This document shows, piece after piece, positions 24,027-32,467 of a stretch of DNA of 64,000 nucleotides. The DNA is from an uncultured Oscillibacter sp. (lineage in GTDB: Bacteria > Bacillota > Clostridia > Oscillospirales > Oscillospiraceae), in contig CAJTZI010000001.1 in assembly GCA_910584075.1 (NCBI GenBank), forward strand, positions 47,629 to 111,628. Reading direction: 5' to 3'. The first letter of the stretch is position 1, and the number at the start of each line of letters is the position of its first letter. Made by a program: the position numbers and the translations under genes. Below the pieces are notes generated by a model that saw only the letters and a list, made by a program, of their open reading frames with translations, was not told the DNA's origin and made no database searches.

Positions 24027-24053
24027 AAAAAAAGATGCGCCGCATCTTTTTTT
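24027..24053. terminator. Terminator of the carbamate kinase gene
   Basis: AAAAAAAGATGC / GCATCTTTTTTT with a GCC loop, directly after the arcC stop codon; symmetrical, so active both ways. Confidence 0.85.
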
Positions 24054-24056
24054 GAT

Positions 24057-25001
24057 TCAGGCGAAGGTGACCTGGGTCCCGGTCTTGCCGTCCAGGGCGT
24101 CCAGCGCCTTGCTGAGGCTTGTGATGATGGCCCGCTTTCCCGGGTTGGCCCGGACGAATTTCATGGCCGCCTCCACCTTGGGCAGCATACTGCCCACGCC
24201 GAACTGGCCCTCCGCGGCATACCGGGCGGCCTCCGCCAGACTGATGCGGTCCAGGTCCTGCTGGTCCGGCTTGCCGAAGCGGATGGCGGCCTTCTCCACC
24301 TCCGTCAAAATCAGCAGCACGTCTGCCTCCACGGCCTCCGCCAGAAGCTCGGCGGCAAAATCCTTGTCGATGACCGCCGCCACGCCCTCCAGCGTGCCGT
24401 CCGGGTTCTCCACCACCGGGATGCCGCCGCCGCCGCAGGCCACTACAATGGCGTGGTCCCACAGCAGTCGGATGGCCTCGATCTCCACGATCCGCCGGGG
24501 CTGCGGGGAGGGGACCACCCGCCGCCAGCCACGGCCGGCGTCCTCCCGCATGGTGTAGCCCCGCTCCGCCTCCAGCCGCCGGGCCTCCTCCTGGGTGTAG
24601 AAGGCGCCGATGGGCTTGGTGGGGTTCTGAAAGGCGGGGTCGTTCCGGTCCACCACCACCTGGGTGGCCAGGGTGACCACGGGGTAGTTCCGGTTGCGGC
24701 TGTTGAGGGCGTATTTCAGCGCCTGCTGGATATGGTAGCCGATATAGCCCTGGCTCATGGCCCCGCAGACGTCAAAGGGCATGGGCGGGGCCACGTCTTT
24801 TGCGGCCTCGCTGGCCAGCACAATGCGGCCCACCTGGGGGCCGTTGCCGTGGACCACCGCCACCTCATAGCCCCGCTGGCTGATTGTTGCGATGTGGACG
24901 CTGGTCTTTTTCACCACCTCCAGCTGGGCCTCGGCGGTGGCCCCGCTGTCCTTGGACTGTAACGCGTTGCCCCCCAGGGCAATGACGATCCTCTCCGGCA
25001 T
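24057..25001 (-). CDS. arcC: Carbamate kinase
   Basis: A 314-residue enzyme of the amino-acid kinase fold that makes ATP from carbamoyl phosphate and ADP. Signatures: IVIALGGNAL at the N terminus, VVHGNGPQVG, and IVVACGGGGIPVVE; total length is normal. Usually it works with arginine deiminase or with agmatine, allantoin or xanthine catabolism, but no partner gene is adjacent here. A terminator follows at once, so it is a single-gene unit. Start preceded by GGAAG. Confidence 0.94.
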   Translation of the reverse strand: MPERIVIALGGNALQSKDSGATAEAQLEVVKKTSVHIATISQRGYEVAVVHGNGPQVGRIVLASEAAKDVAPPMPFDVCGAMSQGYIGYHIQQALKYALNSRNRNYPVVTLATQVVVDRNDPAFQNPTKPIGAFYTQEEARRLEAERGYTMREDAGRGWRRVVPSPQPRRIVEIEAIRLLWDHAIVVACGGGGIPVVENPDGTLEGVAAVIDKDFAAELLAEAVEADVLLILTEVEKAAIRFGKPDQQDLDRISLAEAARYAAEGQFGVGSMLPKVEAAMKFVRANPGKRAIITSLSKALDALDGKTGTQVTFA

Positions 25002-25072
25002 GGTATGACTTCCTTTCCATCAGTTTTCAAGGGAAGTCTGCGCCGTTTGGGAGAGTTTATGCGGACAAAAAG

Positions 25073-25104
25073 CGGGGACCGGAATCTTCCGGTCCCCGTT
25101 TTTT
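25073..25104. terminator. Terminator of the SLH protein gene
   Basis: CGGGGACCGGA / TCCGGTCCCCG stem with six Ts on the plus strand and TTTTTG on the minus strand. Confidence 0.85.
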
Positions 25105-25120
25105 AAGTATTTTGAAAAAA

Positions 25121-25906
25121 TCAGGCGGCGGGCTCGGTCTCCTTCTCCGCCAGCTGGCGGAACAGGAAGGTGACAATCTGGCCCCGGTTGCAGGGATTCT
25201 CGGGGGCGAAGGTGGTGCCGTCGCCGGTGCCGGCAGTGATCTCATTCTCCACGGCCCAGGCCACAGCACCGGCATACGCCGCGTCGGCGGCCACGTCGGT
25301 GAACTCCTTCTCGGTCTCCGCCTCGGGGCTCTCGGCGGCCTTCCACATGAAGGTCACGGCCATGCTGCGGGTGCAGGTGGCGGCGAGGTCGGCGTCCTCG
25401 GCGATCATCTCCTTCTCCACAGCCCACTTGGCGGCGGAGTCACGGTCGGCCACGCCCTCCTCGGCGCCGGGCTTGCCATTGGCGCGCCACAGGAAGGTCA
25501 GGATGTGAGAGACGGTGCAGGCGTCGCCGGGGCCAAAGGTGGTCTCGGTCTTGCCCAGGGTGATCTCCTTGGCCACGGCCCAGTCAATGGCGGCGGCATA
25601 GGGGGAGGTGGCGGCCACATCGGTGAACTTGGGGGCGGCGGGAGTAGTCTCCTCATCCTTCTTCTCGGGATCGGCGGGAGTGGTTCCCTCGTCCTTCTTC
25701 TCCGGATCGGCGGGAGTGGTCCCCTCGTCCTTCTTCTCCGGATCGGCGGGAGTGGTTCCCTCGTCCTTCTTCTCCGGATCGGCGGGAGCGGTGGTGTCAG
25801 TTGGAGCAGTGGTATCAGCGGGTTCGTCAGCCATGGCCATGGGCATGACGCCAAGGGTCAGGACCAGGGCCAGCAGGATGGCCAGCCATCTTCTTGTGTG
25901 CTTCAT
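25121..25906 (-). CDS. SLH-domain surface protein with Pro/Lys/Glu linker repeats
   Basis: A 261-residue exported protein: signal peptide (1-26), then a linker with about four copies of a 12-residue unit ADPEKKDEGTTP, then three SLH modules (KFTDVAATSPYAAAIDWAV, WAVEKEMI..., FTDVAADAAYAGAVAWAV). SLH modules bind pyruvylated secondary cell-wall polymer, so the whole protein is likely a cell-surface anchor or spacer with no catalytic domain. ATG preceded by AAGGAGGAAGAAC. The 36-bp DNA repeat may vary in copy number between strains. Confidence 0.87.
   Translation of the reverse strand: MKHTRRWLAILLALVLTLGVMPMAMADEPADTTAPTDTTAPADPEKKDEGTTPADPEKKDEGTTPADPEKKDEGTTPADPEKKDEETTPAAPKFTDVAATSPYAAAIDWAVAKEITLGKTETTFGPGDACTVSHILTFLWRANGKPGAEEGVADRDSAAKWAVEKEMIAEDADLAATCTRSMAVTFMWKAAESPEAETEKEFTDVAADAAYAGAVAWAVENEITAGTGDGTTFAPENPCNRGQIVTFLFRQLAEKETEPAA
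25655..25795 (-). repeat. In-gene tandem repeat, 36-bp unit, about 4 copies
   Basis: Encodes the ADPEKKDEGTTP units of the SLH protein; copies are nearly identical on the DNA (CCGGATCGGCGGGAGTGG blocks), so slippage can change the number. Confidence 0.8.
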
Positions 25907-25965
25907 GTTCTTCCTCCTTAGTGTTTGTGGAGCGCCCATTCCGGACGCCCACTGGTAATGGATGT

Positions 25966-25994
25966 ATTATAAGCCTCCCGAAAACCGCTGTCAA
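25966..25994 (-). promoter_or_regulatory. Promoter of the SLH protein gene
   Basis: Minus strand TTGACA (25989-25994), 17-bp spacer, TATAAT (25966-25971): a near-consensus, strong sigma-A promoter, 60 bp upstream of the start codon. Confidence 0.82.
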
Positions 25995-26534
25995 GGGCTG
26001 GATATTCACACAGCGCCGCATAATACCAGCTGTATATTTGAAGGATTTCCTGCATTTCGATTTTTGGCGGTTTGTCATCTTTACAGGGATTTTAGCGGTT
26101 CCGCTCGAAACCGGTCGAAAAAAAACCATGGGATTCTCCTGAAAATTTCGCCAAAAATCCCGTCATTTTTGGCTTTCCCAGCAAGTCATCTCAAAATCCA
26201 CGAAAAATTTTTGTTGACATAATGTTGCTGATAATTTTTCTCTACAAGGAGTTATTCACATTTTCCACGAAGTTTTCCACACGGCTGTATCCGTTGCGCT
26301 TCAATAGATATGCGGTTTTTATATGATTTTTCGCACCGCCTGTAATGGAGTTTTCAACTTTTCAAAGCCCGCTTTTATTTGACATAAAATAAATTTGCCC
26401 CGCAGATTCTCCCTCCGTTTCCACATTTTCTGATAGGCAGCGCCATCTTTATACAAAAATATAATGGCGAACGCAGGAAGAGGACCCTCCGGCGCCCTGT
26501 CCGTGAGGCGCGGGAAGGTCCCCTGCATACAGTT
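25995..26534. other. AT-rich gene-free region with DnaA-box-like cluster
   Basis: This 540-bp stretch is distinctly AT-richer than its surroundings and has no supported gene. Three DnaA-box-like 9-mers lie in a row: TTATTCACA (26252-26260), TTTTCCACG (26261-26269) and TTTTCCACA (26273-26281). GTTTCCACA follows at about 26417. TTGACA at 26214-26219 could be part of a promoter. It separates the SLH gene from the end of the polA-tsaD operon. Confidence 0.45.
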
Positions 26535-27578
26535 TTACTGAAAAGTCATCACATCCTGTCGGCAAATCGCGGGCTGTCCGATGTCGCGGGTGGCGTAGGC
26601 GTTCAGCTCCATGCCTGCGGTGTTCCCCGCCAGGAACTCATAATAGCCCTGGGCGCCGATCATGGCGCCGTTGTCCCCGCACAGGGACAACGGCGGCAGA
26701 TAAAGCCTGCACCCCGCCTCCCGGCAGGCCCGCTCCAGGTCGGCCCGGATGACGGAGTTGGCGGCCACGCCGCCGGCGGCCACGATGGTCTTGCGGCCTG
26801 TCTGCCGAGCCGCCTCCACGGTCCGGGGCACCAGGGTGTCGCTGACGGCCTGGGTGAAATCCCGGGCCAGGGCCGCCCGGTCCAGGGGCTGGCCCACCTG
26901 CGCGGCGTGATGGGCCAGGTTCACCACCGCCGTCTTGAGGCCGGAAAAGCTCATGTCCAGGGGTGCGCCGTCTACATGGGCGTGGGGCAGGGTGTAGATA
27001 CCGCCCCGGGACTGTTGCGCCAGCCGGTCTATGGGCTTTCCACCGGGATAGCTGAGGCCCAGCACCCGCGCCGCCTTGTCAAAGCACTCCCCGGCGGCGT
27101 CGTCCCGAGTGGAGCCCAGGATTTCCATATCCGTGTAGTCCCGCACGTCCACGATCAGCGTGTTGCCGCCCGAGATGGCCAGGGTCAGAAAAGGGGGCTC
27201 CAAGTCCGGGAAGGCGATGTAATTGGCGGCAATGTGGCCCCGGACGTGGTGGACAGGAATCAAAGGCACCCCCAGGCCAAAGGCGGCGGATTTGGCAAAG
27301 CTCAGCCCCACCAGCACCGCGCCGATGAGGCCGGGGGCGTAGCTGGCCGCCACGGCGCCGATATCAGCCCGCCTGCAGCCCGCCTGCTCCAGTGCCTGCT
27401 CCGCCAGCGCGGCAATGACCTCCACATGCTTCCGGGAGGCGATCTCCGGCACCACGCCGCCGTAGAGGGCGTGCATATCCGCCTGGGAGGCGATGACGTC
27501 GGAGAGAACCTTCCTCCCGTCTTCCACCACCGCCGCGGCGGTCTCGTCGCAGGTGGACTCAAAGGCCATGATCTTCAT
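26535..27578 (-). CDS. tsaD: tRNA threonylcarbamoyladenosine synthase, catalytic subunit TsaD
   Basis: A 347-residue ASKHA-fold metalloenzyme that transfers threonylcarbamoyl to A37 of ANN-decoding tRNAs with TsaB/E/C. Signatures: AFESTCDETAAAVVEDG at the N terminus, the metal motif PVHHVRGHIAANY (HxxxH), and VAAGGVAANSVIR. Length normal. It is the last gene of the polA operon and overlaps rimI by 4 bases. tsaB and tsaE are not adjacent in this window. Confidence 0.96.
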   Translation of the reverse strand: MKIMAFESTCDETAAAVVEDGRKVLSDVIASQADMHALYGGVVPEIASRKHVEVIAALAEQALEQAGCRRADIGAVAASYAPGLIGAVLVGLSFAKSAAFGLGVPLIPVHHVRGHIAANYIAFPDLEPPFLTLAISGGNTLIVDVRDYTDMEILGSTRDDAAGECFDKAARVLGLSYPGGKPIDRLAQQSRGGIYTLPHAHVDGAPLDMSFSGLKTAVVNLAHHAAQVGQPLDRAALARDFTQAVSDTLVPRTVEAARQTGRKTIVAAGGVAANSVIRADLERACREAGCRLYLPPLSLCGDNGAMIGAQGYYEFLAGNTAGMELNAYATRDIGQPAICRQDVMTFQ

Positions 27579-28069
27579 GAGCGCACCTCCTCTCCCGCCT
27601 CCGCTGAGGCGGCGGAGAAGTCCCGGGTCATGATGATGGCGTCCTCCCTGGGGTGCTCATAGTAGTTCTTCCTCCGCCCCGCGCTGCGAAAGCCCCGGCT
27701 GCCGTAGAGGGCGATGGCATCGTAGTTGGAGGCCCGGACCTCCAGAGTCAGGAAGGCCAGCCGGTTTCCCTGGGCGAAATTCAAAAACACCTGCAAAAGC
27801 TGGCTGGCCACCCCGCGGCGGCGGCAGTCCGGCCGCACGGCGATGTTGGTGACGGTGCCCTCGTCCAAAACGACCTGCAAGCCGGCGTAGCCCGCCACCT
27901 CCCCCTCGCCGTCCAGGGCCACCAGGAAGGCGGAGAGGTCGTTGTCCAGCTCCGCCGCCAGGAGATTCCGGGACCAGGGGTCCGAGAAGCAGATCCGCTC
28001 CAGGGCCGCCACCGCGTCCAGATGGTCCGCCGTCATGGGGACGATGCGGACAGGCATTTTCTCACTCAT
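27575..28069 (-). CDS. rimI: Ribosomal-protein-alanine N-acetyltransferase RimI-type
   Basis: A 164-residue GNAT enzyme with acetyl-CoA motif VRPDCRRRGVASQLLQVFL and ASNYDAIALYGSRGFRSAGRRKNYY at the end, both typical of RimI. It probably acetylates the N terminus of S18 or other proteins. Start placed at MSEKMPV, with the gene before it ending inside ATGA. The pairing with tsaD is common in Firmicutes. Confidence 0.9.
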   Translation of the reverse strand: MSEKMPVRIVPMTADHLDAVAALERICFSDPWSRNLLAAELDNDLSAFLVALDGEGEVAGYAGLQVVLDEGTVTNIAVRPDCRRRGVASQLLQVFLNFAQGNRLAFLTLEVRASNYDAIALYGSRGFRSAGRRKNYYEHPREDAIIMTRDFSAASAEAGEEVRS

Positions 28070-28551
28070 ATGTTTGATTCCTTTCTGATCTCTCTTCGAT
28101 GACACAGGTGGATGCCGATGTGCCCAATGCCCAGGGCCGCGGCGCCCAGCGGCATCCAGATCACCCGGCCATAGACGCCCAGCAGGAAAAACGCCGCCAC
28201 CGGCAAAGAGGCTCCCGCCACGGGGATGCCCAGAAGGCTTGCCGTGAAATCTGCCATGGTCCGCTCACTGCGAAAGTACCGCAGCCACCAGAGCTCGTAC
28301 AGGACCATCAGCGCCGCCGCTCCGACGAGCCACCAGCACCAGGGCGTCCAGGGCCGGAGGTCAAAATCCCGAAAGGCCAGCGCGGCGCAGGTGACCCACA
28401 CCTGGCCGGTCCGATCCAGCGCCAGCAGGATGCGGTTCTCGCCGGAGGGGTCATAGTTCCGGGGTTTGCACCGCCTCCACAGCAGGTTGGGAGCCAGCAG
28501 GGCCAGAAGGAACGCCAATCCCACCCGGGAAAAGCCCAGGGTCCCGGTCAT
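28066..28551 (-). CDS. Hypothetical membrane protein in the polA-tsaD operon
   Basis: A 161-residue protein with four TM segments (about 8-25, 50-70, 75-97, 110-150) and a conserved-looking CKPRNYDPSGENRILLALDR between the first and second. I recognise no family. It overlaps the neighbours on both sides by 4 bases. Confidence 0.75.
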   Translation of the reverse strand: MTGTLGFSRVGLAFLLALLAPNLLWRRCKPRNYDPSGENRILLALDRTGQVWVTCAALAFRDFDLRPWTPWCWWLVGAAALMVLYELWWLRYFRSERTMADFTASLLGIPVAGASLPVAAFFLLGVYGRVIWMPLGAAALGIGHIGIHLCHRREIRKESNI

Positions 28552-29054
28552 GATGCTCCCTCCCCGGCAATGATCCGCTCTGCCGCCTGGGCGGAGGTCA
28601 AGGCGGTGGTATCCAGCTTGTATGTTGTCAGTGCTTGATACAACGGAAGGTAATCCGCACTTCGTTTTATTACACTCTGTGATCGTTTCCCGTCCCGGAC
28701 GTCCCTCTCCAGCCGCCGCCGGAGGGCCTCATCCGAGCACACCAGGGAGACCGCGCAGACACGGCAGCCGGATGTGTCCAGCCGGGAGGCGATCGTGTCC
28801 AAAATCTCCTGCCGGTGCATGACCCAGCAGAAGATGATGTGGTCATAGGCGGAGCAGCGGAGGAACTGGTTCAGGAGAAAGCAGATATTCTCCGTCACCA
28901 TGGCGCAGGTCTCCTCCGTCACCTGAAAGGGATGGCTGTCCCAGCACCAGTCCCCGTCCAGAAAGACGCTCCGGTCCAGCCGCCTCTGGAGCTCCCGGCA
29001 GACGGAGGTCTTGCCCACGCCCATGGGGCCGCCGATCATGTACAGGGTCTTCAT
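28548..29054 (-). CDS. P-loop NTPase / small-molecule kinase-like protein
   Basis: A 168-residue protein with Walker A GGPMGVGKTSVCRELQ at the N terminus, the acidic LDGDWCWDSHPF typical of gluconate/shikimate-type kinases and AAA_33 P-loop proteins, and a lid-like RRRLERDVRDGKRS. Substrate unknown. It lies in the polA operon between two unknown genes, coupled by 4-base overlaps. Confidence 0.82.
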   Translation of the reverse strand: MKTLYMIGGPMGVGKTSVCRELQRRLDRSVFLDGDWCWDSHPFQVTEETCAMVTENICFLLNQFLRCSAYDHIIFCWVMHRQEILDTIASRLDTSGCRVCAVSLVCSDEALRRRLERDVRDGKRSQSVIKRSADYLPLYQALTTYKLDTTALTSAQAAERIIAGEGAS

Positions 29055-29695
29055 ACCGTCTCCGCCAGCCGGGCGGCGCAGTAGTCCCGGGCGTCCTCCA
29101 GAACGCTCCGCCGTCCCCCCTCCCGGGAGAAGCCGCCCCGCTCGCCTCTGGCCAGGTTCTCTTCAATGAGCTCCATGGCCCGGGAGTAGTTCCCCTCGCC
29201 CAGGAGACAGAGAATGATCCCCAGGACTTGAGGTCGTTCCTCCGCCTCCAGCCGGGCCCGAAAAGCCGCCAGATCTGGAAACGGATTCTCCGCCGCCAGG
29301 GCCTCCGCCCGGTCAAAGAGGGCCTCCGTCATCTCCTCCAGCGCCTCCGGCCCGGACAGCGGCTCACGCCGCTTGTCCAGCGCCAGGGACCGGGCGGTAA
29401 AGGCCCCCCGGACGTGGAAGCTGAAGGGCTGTGACGCCGCGATCTCCTCCATGTGGAAGACCTTCCAAAAGATGTCATCCAGCGCCAAAGGCTTGCAGCT
29501 GCACCAGGACATCAGGTCCATTCCCCCGCCGGCCCGGTCCCGCAAAAAGACCATCAGCTCGTACAGAATCTCCCCCCGGACCTGGTACTGCGTTCCGGCG
29601 ATGGTCTTCCAGCCCCGGCGCCGCCCCAGCTCCTTACAGCTATTCCTCAGCTGTTTCTCCGTCTCCCGGAGGAGGCGCTGTTCCTCTCTCGTCAT
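29051..29695 (-). CDS. Hypothetical protein downstream of polA
   Basis: A 214-residue soluble, mostly helical protein. The start MTREEQRLLR overlaps the polA stop as ATGA, and GGAG...GAGG lie at the polA 3' end. Residues 30-110 include WKTIAGTQYQVRGEILYELM and LDDIFWKVFHMEE, which look well conserved but which I cannot assign. A longer frame upstream is antisense to polA's reading and was not used. Confidence 0.7.
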   Translation of the reverse strand: MTREEQRLLRETEKQLRNSCKELGRRRGWKTIAGTQYQVRGEILYELMVFLRDRAGGGMDLMSWCSCKPLALDDIFWKVFHMEEIAASQPFSFHVRGAFTARSLALDKRREPLSGPEALEEMTEALFDRAEALAAENPFPDLAAFRARLEAEERPQVLGIILCLLGEGNYSRAMELIEENLARGERGGFSREGGRRSVLEDARDYCAARLAETV

Positions 29696-32358
29696 CCCTT
29701 CGCCTCCAGCCAGTTTCTTCCCCAGTGGGCCTCCGCCGTCAGGGGGACGGTGAGCCGGACCACGTTCTCCATCTCCTCGGCCAGGAGCCGCGCGGCGGTC
29801 TCCGCCTCGCTCTCGGGACACTCCACAATCAGCTCGTCGTGGACCTGGAGCACCAGTTTTGCCGCCAGGCCCTCTTCTCTCAGCCGCTTCCAAACGGCGG
29901 TCATGGCCAGCTTCATGATATCTGCCGCCGCGCCCTGGATGGGCATATTCAGCGCCACCCGCTCCCCGAAGGAGCGGAGGGTAAACTTGGAGGATTTCAA
30001 CTCCGGCAATTCCCGCCGCCGGTGGAAGAGGGTCTCCACATACCCGTCCTCCTTGGCCCGGGCCACCACCTCGTCCATGTACCTCCGTACGCCGGGGAAG
30101 GCGGCGAAATAGCCGTCCATGTAGGCCTTGGCCTCCGCCGTGGTGACCCCCAGGTCCTGGGAGAGCGAGAAGGGGGAGATGCCGTAGACAATGCCGAAGT
30201 TCACCGCCTTGGCGCTGCGGCGCATCTCGTGGGTCACCTCCGCCCGCTCCACGTGGAAGACCTTGGCGGCGGTCTCGGCGTGAAAGTCGCCCCCCGCCAG
30301 AAAGGCCGCGCGCATGGCCTCGTCCCCGGAGACGTGGGCCAGCAGCCGCAGCTCAATCTGGGAGTAGTCCGCGTCCACCAGCACGCAGCCCTCCGCCGGG
30401 ACGAACATTTTGCGGATCTCGCTGCCCAGGTCCGTGCGGGTGGGAATGTTCTGGAGGTTGGGCTCCGTGGAGCTGAGGCGTCCCGTGGCGGTGACGGTCA
30501 TCTGGAAGCTGGTGCGAACCCGGCCGTCACCGTCCAGGGTCTTCAAAAGGCCGTCGGCATAGGTGGATTTCAGCTTGGCGTATTGGCGGTACTCCAGCAC
30601 CGCCCCCACGATGGGTGCCTCGTAGCGAAGTTTTTCCAGTACGTCGGCGTTGGTGGACCAGCCGGTCTTGGTCTTCTTCCCGTGGGGCAGGCCCAGCCTG
30701 CCAAAGAGGATCTCCCCCAGCTGCTTGGGGGAGTTGATGTTAAACTCCTCCCCCGCCAGGTTGTAGATGGTCCTCTCCAGCTCCGCCGTCCGGACGGCCA
30801 GCGTCTCGCCAAAGGCGGACAGGGCGGCCCGGTCCACCCGGCACCCGGTCAGCTCCATCTCCGCCAGCACCCGGCACAGGGGGAGCTCGATCTCCGCAAA
30901 GAGGCGCTCCATGTCATGCTCCCGAAGCTTTTCGGAGAGCGTCTCCCGCAGGGCTGTGACGGCGGAGGTATAGCTGTACAGCGACGCGGCCACCTCCGGC
31001 GTCTCTCCCAAGGGAGAGAAGGCGTCCGGCTCCAGGTAGAGTGGCTTTGGCAGCTCCTCACCGTAATAGGAGGCAAACAGCCGGGAGAGGTCGTAGCTCC
31101 CCGCCGTGGCGTCCAGCAGGTAGGCCCCAAGGGCCGTGTCAAAGACAAAACCCTCTGCCGGGAGCTTGTTTTCCAGCAGGGTCCGCGTCAGGTCCTTGAC
31201 ATTGTGGGCGGCCTTGGGAACATCCACCGAAAAAAGAGCCGCCAGCAGGGCGTTCCAATCCCCGCCGTACCGGGAGAACCGGAGGTCCGCCAAAAGGCAG
31301 CTGTCCGGCCCGGTCCGGCACTCCACCGCCAGCACCTGGAGGTCCGGCAGCACAGTGACGGATACGCAGTCCGCCTGCCGCCAGAGCTCCAGCAGCTCCG
31401 CCGCCCGGGCGGGGTCCGTCACCTGCTCCACGGCAGCGGCGGCCTCCGCCTTTTTCGCCGCCGGAGCGGCCTGCGGCGTCAGACCGAGTTTTTCAATCAG
31501 CTTGGAAAACTCCAGCCGCAGGAACAGGGGATAGGCCCCGGGGCCGGGGGCTTTCACCAGGTTGTCCTCTGGAGTGAAGTCCAAGGGCACGTCCGTGACG
31601 ATGGTGGCCAGCCACTGGGAGCGGCGGGCAGACGCCTCTCCCTCCGTCAGCTTTTTGATCAGGCCCGGCTTGGCGGGGGTCTCCGGCGCGGTGAGGACCT
31701 CCGGCAGGGCCGCATAGAGGCGGTCAATGGAGCCGTACATCTGGATGAGGCCCATGGCAGTCTTCTCACCCACCCCCTTCACACCGGGGATGTTGTCGGA
31801 GGCGTCTCCCATCAGGGCCTTGAGATCAATCATGTGAATGGGTTCAAAGCCGTACTGCTCCCGGAAGGTCTCCGGCGTCATATCCTTTGTTGTGGTCTGT
31901 CCCATGCGGGTGGAGACCAGCTTGACCTTGGTATGGTCTGTCACCAGCTGGAGGCTGTCCTTGTCCCCGGTGACCACCACGCACTCCCAGCCCGCCGATT
32001 CGCATCTGCGGGAGATGGCCCCCAGCAGATCGTCGGCCTCCCAGCCCGCCAGCTCATAGCGGGGGATGTTCAGGGCGTCCAGCGCGTCTTTCAGCACCGG
32101 CATCTGCATCCGCAGCTCCTCCGGCATGGGCTTGCGGGTGGCCTTGTAGGCCGCGTCGGCGGTGTGGCGGAAGGTGGGGGCGTGAACGTCAAAGGTGACG
32201 CACACCGCGTCGGGCCTCTCCTCCGCCGTCAGCCGCAGAAGCGTTGTGAGAAAGCCGAAGACGGCGTGGGTGTAGAGCCCGTCCCGGGTGGTGAGGGGTC
32301 GGATGCCGTAATAAGCCCGGTTGATGATGCTGTTGCCGTCGATGGCCATCAGTTTCAT
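29692..32358 (-). CDS. polA: DNA polymerase I
   Basis: An 888-residue family A polymerase for Okazaki fragment processing and repair. Residues 1-290 are the 5'-3' nuclease (AIDGNSIINRAYYG, GDKDSLQLVTD). Residues 300-480 occupy the place of the 3'-5' exonuclease but lack the DxE motif, so proofreading is likely absent, as in many Firmicutes. Residues 490-888 are the polymerase: motif A DADYSQIELRLLAH, O-helix KAVNFGIVYGISPF, motif C LQVHDELIVECP. Start at MKLMAIDGN because GGAGG lies eight bases upstream. First gene of a six-gene operon. Confidence 0.96.
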   Translation of the reverse strand: MKLMAIDGNSIINRAYYGIRPLTTRDGLYTHAVFGFLTTLLRLTAEERPDAVCVTFDVHAPTFRHTADAAYKATRKPMPEELRMQMPVLKDALDALNIPRYELAGWEADDLLGAISRRCESAGWECVVVTGDKDSLQLVTDHTKVKLVSTRMGQTTTKDMTPETFREQYGFEPIHMIDLKALMGDASDNIPGVKGVGEKTAMGLIQMYGSIDRLYAALPEVLTAPETPAKPGLIKKLTEGEASARRSQWLATIVTDVPLDFTPEDNLVKAPGPGAYPLFLRLEFSKLIEKLGLTPQAAPAAKKAEAAAAVEQVTDPARAAELLELWRQADCVSVTVLPDLQVLAVECRTGPDSCLLADLRFSRYGGDWNALLAALFSVDVPKAAHNVKDLTRTLLENKLPAEGFVFDTALGAYLLDATAGSYDLSRLFASYYGEELPKPLYLEPDAFSPLGETPEVAASLYSYTSAVTALRETLSEKLREHDMERLFAEIELPLCRVLAEMELTGCRVDRAALSAFGETLAVRTAELERTIYNLAGEEFNINSPKQLGEILFGRLGLPHGKKTKTGWSTNADVLEKLRYEAPIVGAVLEYRQYAKLKSTYADGLLKTLDGDGRVRTSFQMTVTATGRLSSTEPNLQNIPTRTDLGSEIRKMFVPAEGCVLVDADYSQIELRLLAHVSGDEAMRAAFLAGGDFHAETAAKVFHVERAEVTHEMRRSAKAVNFGIVYGISPFSLSQDLGVTTAEAKAYMDGYFAAFPGVRRYMDEVVARAKEDGYVETLFHRRRELPELKSSKFTLRSFGERVALNMPIQGAAADIMKLAMTAVWKRLREEGLAAKLVLQVHDELIVECPESEAETAARLLAEEMENVVRLTVPLTAEAHWGRNWLEAKG

Positions 32359-32392
32359 GGGGAGAACCTCCAGTACTTCCATAGATTGTAAT

Positions 32393-32421
32393 AGTATACC
32401 CCAAACCGGCCTGCCGCGCAA
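32393..32421 (-). promoter_or_regulatory. Promoter of the polA-tsaD operon
   Basis: Minus strand TTGCGC (32416-32421), 17-bp spacer, TATACT (32393-32398), about 35 bp upstream of the polA start. Confidence 0.6.
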
Positions 32422-32432
32422 CGGCAGAATGG

Positions 32433-32461
32433 AAAAAGGAGCCGCTTTGCGGCTCCTTTTC
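32433..32461. terminator. Terminator of the binding-protein lipoprotein gene
   Basis: AAAAGGAGCCGC / GCGGCTCCTTTT with a TTT loop; both directions have T-runs. Confidence 0.85.
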
Positions 32462-32467
32462 AGCTTG

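Noticed and set aside
25640..25800. CRISPR-like array
   Set aside because: The repeats are contiguous 36-bp coding units of a Pro/Lys/Glu linker without spacers; no cas genes in the window.
29431..32391. Plus-strand open frame of about 986 codons opposite polA
   Set aside because: Shadow of polA in GC-rich DNA; no recognisable domains, no ribosome-binding site.
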